From NCBI GenBank assembly GCA_041658205.1, contig JBBAAO010000001.1:682001-746000 (forward strand): a stretch of 64,000 nt of DNA, read 5' to 3'. Under the pieces are notes generated by a model that searched no databases, was not told where the DNA came from, and worked only from the letters and a program-made list of their open reading frames with translations. Both the position numbers and the translations under genes were made by a program. This DNA comes from Bacteroidota bacterium. GTDB taxonomy: Bacteria; Bacteroidota; Ignavibacteria; UBA10030; UBA8401. Below, in pieces: positions 35,532 to 43,277 of this stretch; the first letter of the stretch is position 1; each line of letters starts with the position of its first letter.

Positions 35532-36203
35532 ATGTATTTGATTAAACATTATATGTTTGATGCCAAAGGGATGAATACATTTCCAGAAAGATTATCGCGA
35601 AAAAAGTATAGAGAACTTAATCATAAATATAAAAACAATGATGTCTATGGGTTCATATTTAAGTTTAATGGAGATGGTCAGACGATTTTTTTTTACAAAA
35701 TCATTCCCCAAAAGCTAGAATTAAATTTAAAACTATTAGATACTCAATTACCTGAAATACTCGCGTATCTCGTTTCCTATACCAATAGAACTGGTAATTC
35801 AGCATTAAAGGATTTATTAGTTGAAATTACTAGATCAAACCCCTTGGGATTTGATCTAAGCAAGAATCAACCATTTTATAAACATAAGATTAAAAAATTA
35901 TTGACGGAAATTGTTTTTGGAATGAAATCTGATGTTGTGTGGAATGGTAATTACAATCCAACAAGAGGAGCAATAATTGTAAAAGAAAATGGAGAACTAG
36001 CTAACTATCACAATTACTATGGGAATGAATTTCAAAATTATTTAGTCAATATTGTAAAACTTCAGTTAGTCTCAAAAAGTGAAGATGAAAATAAATATGG
36101 CTTTGGAAAAAGAGAAAAACCAAAACCGTATAAATATGGTTGGATATATGAAGAAGATGGCGAGTTGTTTATAAAGTTAAATTTACAAATACGTTTTACG
36201 TAA
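35532..36203 (+). CDS. Putative HpaII-type restriction endonuclease-like protein
   Basis: Protein of 223 aa. The C-terminal half has the order EIVFGMKS...WNGNYNPTRGAIIVKENGE, then a YH/NEFQNYL segment and the ending GWIYEEDGELFIKLNLQIRF. I associate this order with the C-terminus of HpaII-family type II restriction enzymes; this is from memory. HpaII enzymes are about 350 aa, so the N-terminal third would be missing or replaced. It follows the HNH gene by three bases and shares its low GC. No DNA methyltransferase is encoded in the window. Alternatives are another nuclease family or a remnant. Confidence 0.5.
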   Translation: MYLIKHYMFDAKGMNTFPERLSRKKYRELNHKYKNNDVYGFIFKFNGDGQTIFFYKIIPQKLELNLKLLDTQLPEILAYLVSYTNRTGNSALKDLLVEITRSNPLGFDLSKNQPFYKHKIKKLLTEIVFGMKSDVVWNGNYNPTRGAIIVKENGELANYHNYYGNEFQNYLVNIVKLQLVSKSEDENKYGFGKREKPKPYKYGWIYEEDGELFIKLNLQIRFT

Positions 36204-36210
36204 TTTATAT

Positions 36211-36237
36211 TTCTCTGTGTCTTTGTGCCTCTGTGGT
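36211..36237 (-). repeat. ACCACAGAG repeat, right border of AT-rich island
   Basis: On the minus strand ACCACAGAGG followed by CACAAAGACACAGAGAA. Same family as the copy at 34332-34350 but inverted. It starts a few bases after the last island gene. Confidence 0.7.
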
Positions 36238-36290
36238 TGCTTTTTCCTTCCGCACCCGCCAAAGAACATGTCCGGCAAGCAAGCAGTTTC

Positions 36291-36336
36291 CCTGCCTGAC
36301 AGCAGGCAGGTTCGTCCCGATATAAATCATCGGGAC
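36291..36336. repeat. Double-hairpin REP-like element
   Basis: Two adjacent perfect hairpins: CCTGCCTG/CAGGCAGG with a 4-nt loop, then GTCCCGAT/ATCGGGAC with a 7-nt loop. The surrounding 36204-36586 interval has no gene; it holds this element, two ACCACAGAG copies and AT-rich sequence leading to the acyl-CoA dehydrogenase. Confidence 0.85.
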
Positions 36337-36369
36337 TCAGACTGACGGTGATAAAAGGTTTTTATTTAT

Positions 36370-36390
36370 TTCTCTTTGTGTCTTTGTGGT
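36370..36390 (-). repeat. Second right-hand ACCACA repeat copy
   Basis: On the minus strand ACCACAAAGACACAAAGAGAA, a diverged copy of the border repeat located beyond the REP-like double hairpin. Confidence 0.6.
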
Positions 36391-36586
36391 AAATGCTTTT
36401 CTTCCTTGCACTTCAACCTCACCTTTTCTATTTTCATACAACATTGTCGATTGAAACGTTAAAAACATTAATGTTCTTTCGAAAACATCCCGCAGGTTAT
36501 GCAGAAAAACATTATTTCTGCGAACATCAGTGATATTTGCGGGAACATCTTTTTTAAAACCTCATAAAACATATGAAGGAATCAGC

Positions 36587-37738
36587 ATGTCCGATACAGC
36601 AGTAAGTTTTGCCCCCACACAACAAATGACCATGGTCCAACAGATGGCGCGCGATTTTGCGGAAAAAGAAATTAAACCGCATGTTATGAAATATGACGAA
36701 TCGCAGGAATTCCCTAAAGAGATCTTTACGAAAATGGCCTCTCTCGGTTTTCTTGGCGCTTATTATCCCGAAGAACTCGAAGGGGCCGGACTCAATACGC
36801 TCGATTTTACCGTGATTATCGAAGAGATAGCAAAGATCGATCCCTCTGTAGCGCTGGGACTCTGTGCACACAACGGGCTTTGTGTTAGTCACATCTTTAA
36901 TCACGCAAGCGATACACTAAAGAAAAAATATCTTCCCGATCTTTTAAGCGGAAGGAAACTTGGCGGCTGGGGATTGACCGAAGCATTTTCCGGAAGCGAT
37001 GCGGGAGGGATGAGAACATTCGCTGTAAAAGAAGGGAACGAGTGGGTGATCAACGGCAGCAAGAATTTTATTACACATGGCATCTCCGGCCACACGTTTG
37101 TTATACTGGCGGTGACAGATAAAACAAAGAACAAATCGATCTCCGCATTTATTGTGGAGAAAGGAACGCCCGGCTTTTCATCTGGGAAGAAGGAAAATAA
37201 ACTCGGTATGCGCTGCAGTGAAACTGCTTCGTTGATCTTCGACAACGTGCATATTCCAGAGGAGAACTTGATTGGAAATGTGGGAGAGGGATTCAAACAA
37301 GCATTGTCTGTCTTAGATGGCGGAAGAATTGGGATCGCTGCACTGTCAGTCGGTCTTGCACAAGGTGCATTGGAAGCGAGCATTAAATATTCAAAGGAGC
37401 GGGTGCAGTTCGGCAAACCGATTTCTGATAATCAAGGAATTCAATTTAAACTTGCCGATATGGCAATGGAAATTGAAGCGGCGCGATTATTAACGCGAAA
37501 AGCGGCATCCATGAAAATGGCCGGTTTAGATGTAAATCTTGAAGCAGCACAGGCGAAATATTTTGCAAGCGAAGTGGCTACGCGCGCATCGGGTGATGCA
37601 GTGCAGATACACGGCGGATATGGATTTACCAAAGATTTCCCGGTAGAAAAATTCTATCGCGACGTTAAACTGCTTACCATCGGCGAAGGAACAAGCGAGG
37701 TTCAGAAGATGGTGATTGCGAGAAACTTGCTTAAATAA
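36587..37738 (+). CDS. Acyl-CoA dehydrogenase (short/branched-chain type)
   Basis: Protein of 383 aa; the ATG with AAGGA seven bases upstream is chosen over an extension of 19 codons. Family loops GWGLTEAFSGSDAGG, FITHG and RIGIAALSVG are present. The C-terminal IGEGTSEVQ places the catalytic Glu at 367, the position of short-chain enzymes, whereas isovaleryl-CoA dehydrogenases use a different Glu. It precedes an acyl-CoA carboxylase subunit by 85 bases and may act in branched-chain or propionyl-type catabolism. Substrate is uncertain. Confidence 0.9.
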   Translation: MSDTAVSFAPTQQMTMVQQMARDFAEKEIKPHVMKYDESQEFPKEIFTKMASLGFLGAYYPEELEGAGLNTLDFTVIIEEIAKIDPSVALGLCAHNGLCVSHIFNHASDTLKKKYLPDLLSGRKLGGWGLTEAFSGSDAGGMRTFAVKEGNEWVINGSKNFITHGISGHTFVILAVTDKTKNKSISAFIVEKGTPGFSSGKKENKLGMRCSETASLIFDNVHIPEENLIGNVGEGFKQALSVLDGGRIGIAALSVGLAQGALEASIKYSKERVQFGKPISDNQGIQFKLADMAMEIEAARLLTRKAASMKMAGLDVNLEAAQAKYFASEVATRASGDAVQIHGGYGFTKDFPVEKFYRDVKLLTIGEGTSEVQKMVIARNLLK

Positions 37739-37746
37739 TTTTACTC

Positions 37747-37823
37747 AATGAACAATGAACAGCTAACAATTACCATATTTTGCAAAACATTGTTAATTGT
37801 TTATTGATAAATGATTACTGAAT
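37747..37823. repeat. Period-7 tandem repeat with inverted arms
   Basis: AATGAAC, AATGAAC, AGCTAAC, AATTACC on the left and TTGTTAA, TTGTTTA, TTGATAA, ATGATTA on the right; the halves are roughly complementary. It fills the gap between the acyl-CoA dehydrogenase and the carboxyltransferase genes. Confidence 0.75.
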
Positions 37824-39473
37824 ATGATCGGTTCTGAAATAAAGAAAGACGAAAATTTTAAGCGCAACGAAGAATTCCACAAGCGTTCGTTGAAGGAACT
37901 GGAATCCTATGCTAGACAGGTTATGCTTGGCGGTGGTGTTGATGCAATGCTGAAGCATAAGAAAAAAGGGAAAATGACAGCCAGGGAACGGATCAATTTA
38001 CTGATCGATCCGAAATCGCATTTTTTGGAGGTTGGACTTTTTACTGCTTATGGAATGTATGAAGAATATGGCGGAGCGCCTTCCTCGGGAACAGTATTTG
38101 GAATCGGCAAAATCCACAATCATGATGTTGTTATCGTAGCAAACGATGCGACTGTGAAAGCAGGAGCGTGGTTTCCCATTACCGCAAAAAAGAATCTCCG
38201 CGCACAGGAAATTGCAATCGAAAATCGTCTGCCGATCGTTTATCTCGTCGACTCAGCAGGTGTTTTTCTACCGTTGCAGTCAGAAATTTTTCCTGATAAA
38301 GAACATTTTGGACGGATCTTCCGCAATAATGCCGTGATGTCCGCCATGGGTATAACACAAATCGCTGCGATTATGGGTCCATGCGTTGCCGGTGGAGCAT
38401 ATCTTCCCATCATGAGCGACGAAGCGATGATTGTGGATAAAACTGGATCTGTCTTTCTTGCTGGCTCACATTTAGTGAAAGCGGCGATCGGTGAGGATAT
38501 CGACAATGAATCGCTCGGCGGTGCATCGGTCCATTGCGAGATTAGCGGTGTGACGGATCATAAGATGGCTAATGATGAAGCGGCGTTAAAAAAGATTAGA
38601 AGCATCATCAGTAAGCTGGGACATTTTCCGGTTGCAGGATTCAATTACGAAAAGCCTTCGAAGCCAAAATTCGATCCGAAAGAAATTTACGGCATATTAC
38701 CGACGGAACGAAACAAACCGTATGACACATATCAAATTCTTTCCCGCATTATCGACGATAGCGAACTGGATGAATACAAATCCGGATTTGGGAAGACTAT
38801 CATCTGCGGATACGCGAGAATAGACGGCTGGGCAGTCGGTATTGTTGCCAATCAGCGCGCCATCACCAAAACAGCAAAAGGGGAGATGCAAGTGGGAGGA
38901 GTAATTTATTCGGATAGTGCGGACAAAGCGACTCGGTTTATTTTGAATTGCAATCAAAAGAAAATTCCTCTAGTGTTCTTTCAGGATGTAACCGGATTTA
39001 TGGTTGGCAGTAGGAGCGAACATGGCGGCATCATTAAAGACGGCGCGAAGATGGTTAATGCCGTTGCAAATTCTGTCGTTCCAAAGTTCACGATTATTAC
39101 CGGGAACAGCTACGGCGCGGGAAATTATGCCATGTGCGGAAAAGCGTACGATCCGCGATTGATTTATGGATGGCATTCGGCGCAGATTGCTGTAATGGGA
39201 GGAAAGCAAGCGAGTGAGACCCTGCTTGCCATAAAAGTGCAGGCGATGGAAAAAGGGGGAACGCATATTTCCTCCGAACAGCAGAAACAATTGCTGGATG
39301 AGATTCAGGCGAAGTATGAGAGTGAACTCGATCCAAAATTTGCGGCTGCCCGGCTTTGGGTGGACGGTATCATCGATCCGTTATTGACTCGCGATATCAT
39401 CTCGCGTGGAATTGCGATGGCGAATTGTAATCCGAATATGCCGGAGTTTAAGACGGGAGTTCTGCAGGTGTAA
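37824..39473 (+). CDS. Acyl-CoA carboxylase carboxyltransferase (beta) subunit
   Basis: Protein of 549 aa, crotonase-fold carboxyltransferase that moves carboxyl from carboxybiotin to an acyl-CoA. Features include GKMTARERINLLIDP near 52-66, LVDSAGVFLPLQ and FPDKEHFGRIFRNNAVMSAMG, which are close in form to methylcrotonyl-CoA carboxylase beta (leucine breakdown), and FLAGSHLVKAAIGEDIDNE, GGASVHCEISGV. The C-terminal half has FQDVTGFMVG and GNSYGAGNYAMCG. No biotin carboxylase/BCCP gene is adjacent. Propionyl-CoA or geranyl-CoA subunits are alternatives. Confidence 0.88.
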   Translation: MIGSEIKKDENFKRNEEFHKRSLKELESYARQVMLGGGVDAMLKHKKKGKMTARERINLLIDPKSHFLEVGLFTAYGMYEEYGGAPSSGTVFGIGKIHNHDVVIVANDATVKAGAWFPITAKKNLRAQEIAIENRLPIVYLVDSAGVFLPLQSEIFPDKEHFGRIFRNNAVMSAMGITQIAAIMGPCVAGGAYLPIMSDEAMIVDKTGSVFLAGSHLVKAAIGEDIDNESLGGASVHCEISGVTDHKMANDEAALKKIRSIISKLGHFPVAGFNYEKPSKPKFDPKEIYGILPTERNKPYDTYQILSRIIDDSELDEYKSGFGKTIICGYARIDGWAVGIVANQRAITKTAKGEMQVGGVIYSDSADKATRFILNCNQKKIPLVFFQDVTGFMVGSRSEHGGIIKDGAKMVNAVANSVVPKFTIITGNSYGAGNYAMCGKAYDPRLIYGWHSAQIAVMGGKQASETLLAIKVQAMEKGGTHISSEQQKQLLDEIQAKYESELDPKFAAARLWVDGIIDPLLTRDIISRGIAMANCNPNMPEFKTGVLQV

Positions 39474-39482
39474 GAGCGGTCG

Positions 39483-39572
39483 TTAGCTATTAGTTATTGA
39501 AAATTGAATTCAAAAAAAGATGATGAAGTGAAGAGAACCAAAAAATTACCCATTACCCATTATCCATTATCG
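39483..39572. repeat. Two period-7 tracts around the start of a secreted-protein gene
   Basis: Tract one, 39483-39510: TTAGCTA, TTAGTTA, TTGAAAA, TTGAATT. Tract two, 39545-39572: ATTACCC, ATTACCC, ATTATCC, ATTATCG. The first contains the only TTG start candidate and the second encodes part of the signal-peptide region of the following gene. Confidence 0.75.
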
Positions 39573-40250
39573 ATTCTTTTTTTCATATTATTTTCGTTCA
39601 CTCTTCACGCTCAGTCGATCACTGAAGATACTGTTTGGTTAAATGACGATTGGTACTATTCTGCCGAAGATTCTTCGTTTATCGACCTTACCGATTTTCT
39701 TCCCACTTTTTTTAACGACGAGGCCCATCTTAAACGATATCTTCGTAATAAACGCTTCATTGAACTTCGCAAACTTTATGATGACACTCTTGCGGTTGAT
39801 GCGATCTATGATCGGGCAATGCTTATTGCCGATGGAGATGTCCGTCACGCACTCCTCATTGCTACTCTAGCTGTTATGGATCATCGAACATTGGGAATTA
39901 ATGTTCCTCTCTTCGGTTCAATCTATTTCCCGCTGACATTTGAAAACGATTCACTCTTTCGGCTTCGTCGGACGAATCTTCCCAAAAAACTTCTCAATGA
40001 TAAACAGCGAAGCAGCGATAAGGATAAGCTGCAGCATTTTTTCGGTTCAGCATTTTTGGCATATTCAACAAATTCTCATGTTATCTCAGAATGGATTGGG
40101 GATCTTCTGGAAATCGGTGAAAATCGTTTTGTGCTGGGAGGAAAAAATGATCCGCGGGATAAACTGGCAAATGCAAAAGGGAGAGAATTTGGTTTACGAT
40201 TACTGAGGGATGAACAACTGCTGCCTAGTGATATATTGTGGGGAGAATGA
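39504..40250 (+). CDS. Secreted protein of unknown function, start uncertain
   Basis: Protein of up to 248 aa. A hydrophobic segment (LSILFFILFSFTLHAQ, about 23-37) looks like a signal peptide. The mature part has an acidic N-terminal region, then helices. DKLQHFFGSAFLAYS near 173-187 and a final NAKGREFGLRLLRDE recall membrane-associated YfiM/DUF2279-type proteins (weak resemblance). There is no in-frame ATG; TTG at 39504 or GTG at 39528 would be the start, and period-7 repeats occupy this zone, so the N-terminus may have been altered by repeat insertion. A strong terminator follows. Confidence 0.6.
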   Translation: MNSKKDDEVKRTKKLPITHYPLSILFFILFSFTLHAQSITEDTVWLNDDWYYSAEDSSFIDLTDFLPTFFNDEAHLKRYLRNKRFIELRKLYDDTLAVDAIYDRAMLIADGDVRHALLIATLAVMDHRTLGINVPLFGSIYFPLTFENDSLFRLRRTNLPKKLLNDKQRSSDKDKLQHFFGSAFLAYSTNSHVISEWIGDLLEIGENRFVLGGKNDPRDKLANAKGREFGLRLLRDEQLLPSDILWGE

Positions 40251-40265
40251 AACCTTGTCAAGAAT

Positions 40266-40298
40266 AAACTTCCGAAGTCGTAGAGACTTCGGAAGTTT
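40266..40298. terminator. Bidirectional terminator between convergent genes
   Basis: 14-bp perfect stem (AAACTTCCGAAGTC and its complement) with a 5-nt loop GTAGA. It serves the secreted-protein gene on the plus strand and the small membrane-protein gene on the minus strand. Confidence 0.88.
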
Positions 40299-40307
40299 GA
40301 ATAATAG

Positions 40308-40730
40308 TTACGCTGCAGGTGCTGACTCACCTTTGGTATAAAATTTCCCAACCGTTATTCCCAAGACTATTCCCCAAATAATGCCATAAATGATCGAAGC
40401 CCAAACGAAGCCGTACATCATTCCCTGAAACATTAAATAAGGGAAGAACATCGTGGGGAAGTTCATGGTAACGCCGTAATACATTCCAAATTTCATTCCG
40501 CCCTGCAATCCTCCGCCAAAACTTCCATACACTTTATCATAAAACCACACAAAGATTGCCACCATCAAAAAATCCAGTGCCACATATATTGCCGGATTTA
40601 CGTCTGTTCTCATTCCCGACATTTTGGAGTAGAACATGTTCTGAAATAACATTCCCTGCACAATAAAATCAAGGATATTTACTACAATACCGGCGATGAC
40701 AACAGCCATCCAGTAATTCTTGCTCATCAT
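40308..40730 (-). CDS. Small integral membrane protein, four predicted helices
   Basis: Protein of 140 aa with about four hydrophobic helices (about 8-30, 48-66, 80-103, 108-130) and a Gly-rich loop (YGSFGGGLQGGMKFGMYYG). No charged catalytic motif. It resembles generic DUF1761-like membrane proteins, without firm assignment. AGGAGG lies at good Shine-Dalgarno distance from MMSKN. Function unknown. Confidence 0.75.
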   Translation of the reverse strand: MMSKNYWMAVVIAGIVVNILDFIVQGMLFQNMFYSKMSGMRTDVNPAIYVALDFLMVAIFVWFYDKVYGSFGGGLQGGMKFGMYYGVTMNFPTMFFPYLMFQGMMYGFVWASIIYGIIWGIVLGITVGKFYTKGESAPAA

Positions 40731-40882
40731 AACAACCTCCTGTGAGATATGAAGGAACGGCGGATTGATCCGCCATGAATTCGGAGCGCAAGGTATGAAT
40801 TCACAAAGTGAGTGTCAAGAATGATTTTTTTGAGCAGTGACAATTCTTATCAGCGAGTGTATCTGAGGAGGGACAGAAATGA

Positions 40883-41782
40883 TTACAGCCAATGTTTTTT
40901 CTTAAACCAGCTATAGATTCCTATAGTGATAAGAGCCATCGCTATAAGCACAACCGGGTATCCGTAGGGAGTCCGAAGTTCCGGCATGAACTCGAAGTTC
41001 ATACCATAAATACCAACAATAAATGTGAGCGGCATAAAGAAGACAGAAAATAACGTCAGCACGCGAACCACTTCGTTTGTTCGTTGGGATGAGATGGATA
41101 TGTAAAGATTCAATAAGTTGTTTGCATTTTCAATTGTTTGATCGTACGACGTTTCCAGACTGAGAAAAAATTCACGAAGATCCTGATGGACGGGTGCAGT
41201 AGTATTCTTATCCAAATTGTCAATGATCGTCTTAGAAAGCCGAAGGATCCGCAAACAGACTGCTGCTTTCCTTTTAAGTTGATACAGCTTTCGCAGCACA
41301 GCGTGAGTTTGATTTTTCAGGACAATCAGCGTTTCCAGCTGGTCGAGCTCCGTCTCAAGGGTGAGCGATGGAGTAACATACGATTGAAGAATATAATACA
41401 ATATTTTGATCAGCAGATCGTTCGGTGTTGCTACTTGCGCCGAATCAAAATATTTCGATCTGATGGCTTCAAGAAACGGTTGTTCGCCTCGGTGGATGGT
41501 GATAATGAAGTTCTTCCCGACAAAGATCGCCACCTTATTACTGATATCCTGAATAGAATCGGCATCACGAAGAGAAAGGTGATCGTATATCCTTGCAATG
41601 ATAAAAATTGTGCTTTCGATCCATTCAAACTTCGGAAGATGTTCCGGCTGTAAACTGTCCTGAACAGAATTGCTGTGAAGAGAATACTCATCCGCGATTT
41701 TGCGTAATTCCTCGGCGGTCGGATTAATAACATCGAGCCACTCAAATTTCTTTTTCCCCTTATTTTGATAACGCGTTATCAT
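40883..41782 (-). CDS. corA: CorA-type magnesium/cobalt channel
   Basis: Protein of 299 aa. A large N-terminal cytoplasmic domain, a long helix, and two C-terminal membrane helices (about 239-258 and 272-290). The selectivity signature YGMNFE lies between them (near 259-264), followed by the acidic loop and a basic C-terminus (WFKKKHWL). Forms a pentameric Mg2+ uptake channel in the inner membrane. Monocistronic by spacing. Confidence 0.93.
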   Translation of the reverse strand: MITRYQNKGKKKFEWLDVINPTAEELRKIADEYSLHSNSVQDSLQPEHLPKFEWIESTIFIIARIYDHLSLRDADSIQDISNKVAIFVGKNFIITIHRGEQPFLEAIRSKYFDSAQVATPNDLLIKILYYILQSYVTPSLTLETELDQLETLIVLKNQTHAVLRKLYQLKRKAAVCLRILRLSKTIIDNLDKNTTAPVHQDLREFFLSLETSYDQTIENANNLLNLYISISSQRTNEVVRVLTLFSVFFMPLTFIVGIYGMNFEFMPELRTPYGYPVVLIAMALITIGIYSWFKKKHWL

Positions 41783-41879
41783 TACTGCTGCAAAGATAAC
41801 GAAACTTTTTTCTAAAAGTTATTAGAAACATCTCAAGATTGGTGGCCAAATTTATCGATCTGAAGAGATTTGTATAATG

Positions 41880-43277
41880 TTACAGCGAAACGGAGAGGAT
41901 TATTGCAGCCTTTCGTCCACCGTCAGTTTTTGGTGTTGAGGAAACGGATGATGGTACGCCAGGCGCAGGAGTAATACTCGGTATTGATTTCCTGTATGTA
42001 ATTGAAAGAGGAATATATTGATCAAGAAGTGCTGATATAGTAAAACGGTCGAACGAGACTTGATACTGAACACCGAGACCCACTAAATGGATATCGCTGA
42101 TTGAGAAGGGAGTTCGGGTGAAATTTTTCATTCCAAAGACAAGAAATTCCGGCTCCCAATGTTCGATTACAGCATCAGGCAGAATTCTATGATAAGATAA
42201 TTTCGTCGTCAATGTCGATGTTTCGAATACAAAATCAGCAGAAGTAGCCAAAGCATGATGTTTCAATGTACCGCTGAGTTGATAGTTTAATTTATTGGTG
42301 ATGATGGAAGCGGCGAGGGTGGTGAATGGCCATGATTCAACTTGTCCTAATCCCGCTACGGAAAGCTGTCCAAACGAATATTCTGCCGAAATCGGAGTAC
42401 CGAACACTTTAGTGAGAATGCCTGCCATATAACGGGAATGTTTTCCTGATCCGTCAACAAAATCACCGAATGAAATATTATTCTTTTTAAATGTTAATTC
42501 TGTCCGGTATTCTTCAGTTTCAATTTCCGCAGTCAGGGAAGATGACTCCAGAAATGTGTAATGCACTGCAATTTTCTTTCCGAAGGAATGAAAATCAAAA
42601 TTCATTCCATACAAATTTGATATAGTGAAATCAGTTCCGTCAGATTCGATATAGTCGATCTCAGTTCGAAAGTCCGAAAAAGGTTTACTTCGAATTGTAT
42701 ATGATACAGTTGTTATGGGAGGAAGATCGCGAAACGGTACGATAAAATCCTGAAATGTTAACGCCGTTGTATATTGAAAGGGATTGCGCTGTAATGAAAT
42801 TCCGGCATCTAGTAAACCGTTAAAAGGATCCACTCCAATAGAAACCCTGTATTTCATTTCCATAGACGAAGTGTTTAATGGAGCCGTCAATTCCAGAAGG
42901 TAATTGAAGAAGGAGAGAGAGTTTGCGTAAAGCAATCCTATTGTTTGCAATTCATTGCTGAAGGAAGAAGTAAATTTGGACCGATATTGATTTACAGCAG
43001 CATAGTGTTCGAATGTCCGAATTGCAACGGAAAGAGATTCTTTGCCCGACATCGCCGCAAGATAAGCGAACGATTCCTTGGAAAAGGCGATTGTTCTGGA
43101 GTTTATTGAGCGCTGCCGAAAAATATCGAAATAAGAAGATCCTGAAGAAATATGAAATGTATAACCAGAATCAGATTGAGCTGTCAACGGATCAATCAAT
43201 AAAATGAAGAGAAAAAAAAAGCGTGCACAATTTCGATGATGAAATGGCGCACGCTTTTTTGACTTATGTGTTAACAT
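41880..43277 (-). CDS. Putative outer-membrane beta-barrel protein, coupled to lipoprotein gene
   Basis: Protein of 465 aa rich in alternating amphipathic strands, ending IILSVSL, consistent with an outer-membrane barrel. No family recognised. A hydrophobic segment (RFFFLFILLIDPLTAQ) suggests a signal peptide. The ATG overlaps the upstream lipoprotein gene's stop (TAATG), but codons 6-22 form a terminator-like hairpin and the run of Phe codons is its T tract. Either the N-terminus is genuine and the hairpin is an attenuator, or translation starts later at a TTG or ATT codon. Confidence 0.6.
   Translation of the reverse strand: MLTHKSKKRAPFHHRNCARFFFLFILLIDPLTAQSDSGYTFHISSGSSYFDIFRQRSINSRTIAFSKESFAYLAAMSGKESLSVAIRTFEHYAAVNQYRSKFTSSFSNELQTIGLLYANSLSFFNYLLELTAPLNTSSMEMKYRVSIGVDPFNGLLDAGISLQRNPFQYTTALTFQDFIVPFRDLPPITTVSYTIRSKPFSDFRTEIDYIESDGTDFTISNLYGMNFDFHSFGKKIAVHYTFLESSSLTAEIETEEYRTELTFKKNNISFGDFVDGSGKHSRYMAGILTKVFGTPISAEYSFGQLSVAGLGQVESWPFTTLAASIITNKLNYQLSGTLKHHALATSADFVFETSTLTTKLSYHRILPDAVIEHWEPEFLVFGMKNFTRTPFSISDIHLVGLGVQYQVSFDRFTISALLDQYIPLSITYRKSIPSITPAPGVPSSVSSTPKTDGGRKAAIILSVSL
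43212..43260 (-). terminator. Terminator or attenuator hairpin inside the barrel gene's first codons
   Basis: On the minus strand GCGTGC pairs with GCACGC, extended by six A-T pairs outside and by ATTTC/GAAAT inside, then nine T. It lies just after the lipoprotein stop and overlaps codons about 6-22 of the next gene. Confidence 0.78.

Noticed and set aside
28877..36390. CRISPR-like repeat array
   Set aside because: The repeats are dispersed, palindromic and unevenly spaced, with genes between them; no regular spacers and no cas genes.
34332..36390. Insertion sequence or integrative element
   Set aside because: No transposase, integrase or target duplication is visible; only short border repeats and AT bias are present.
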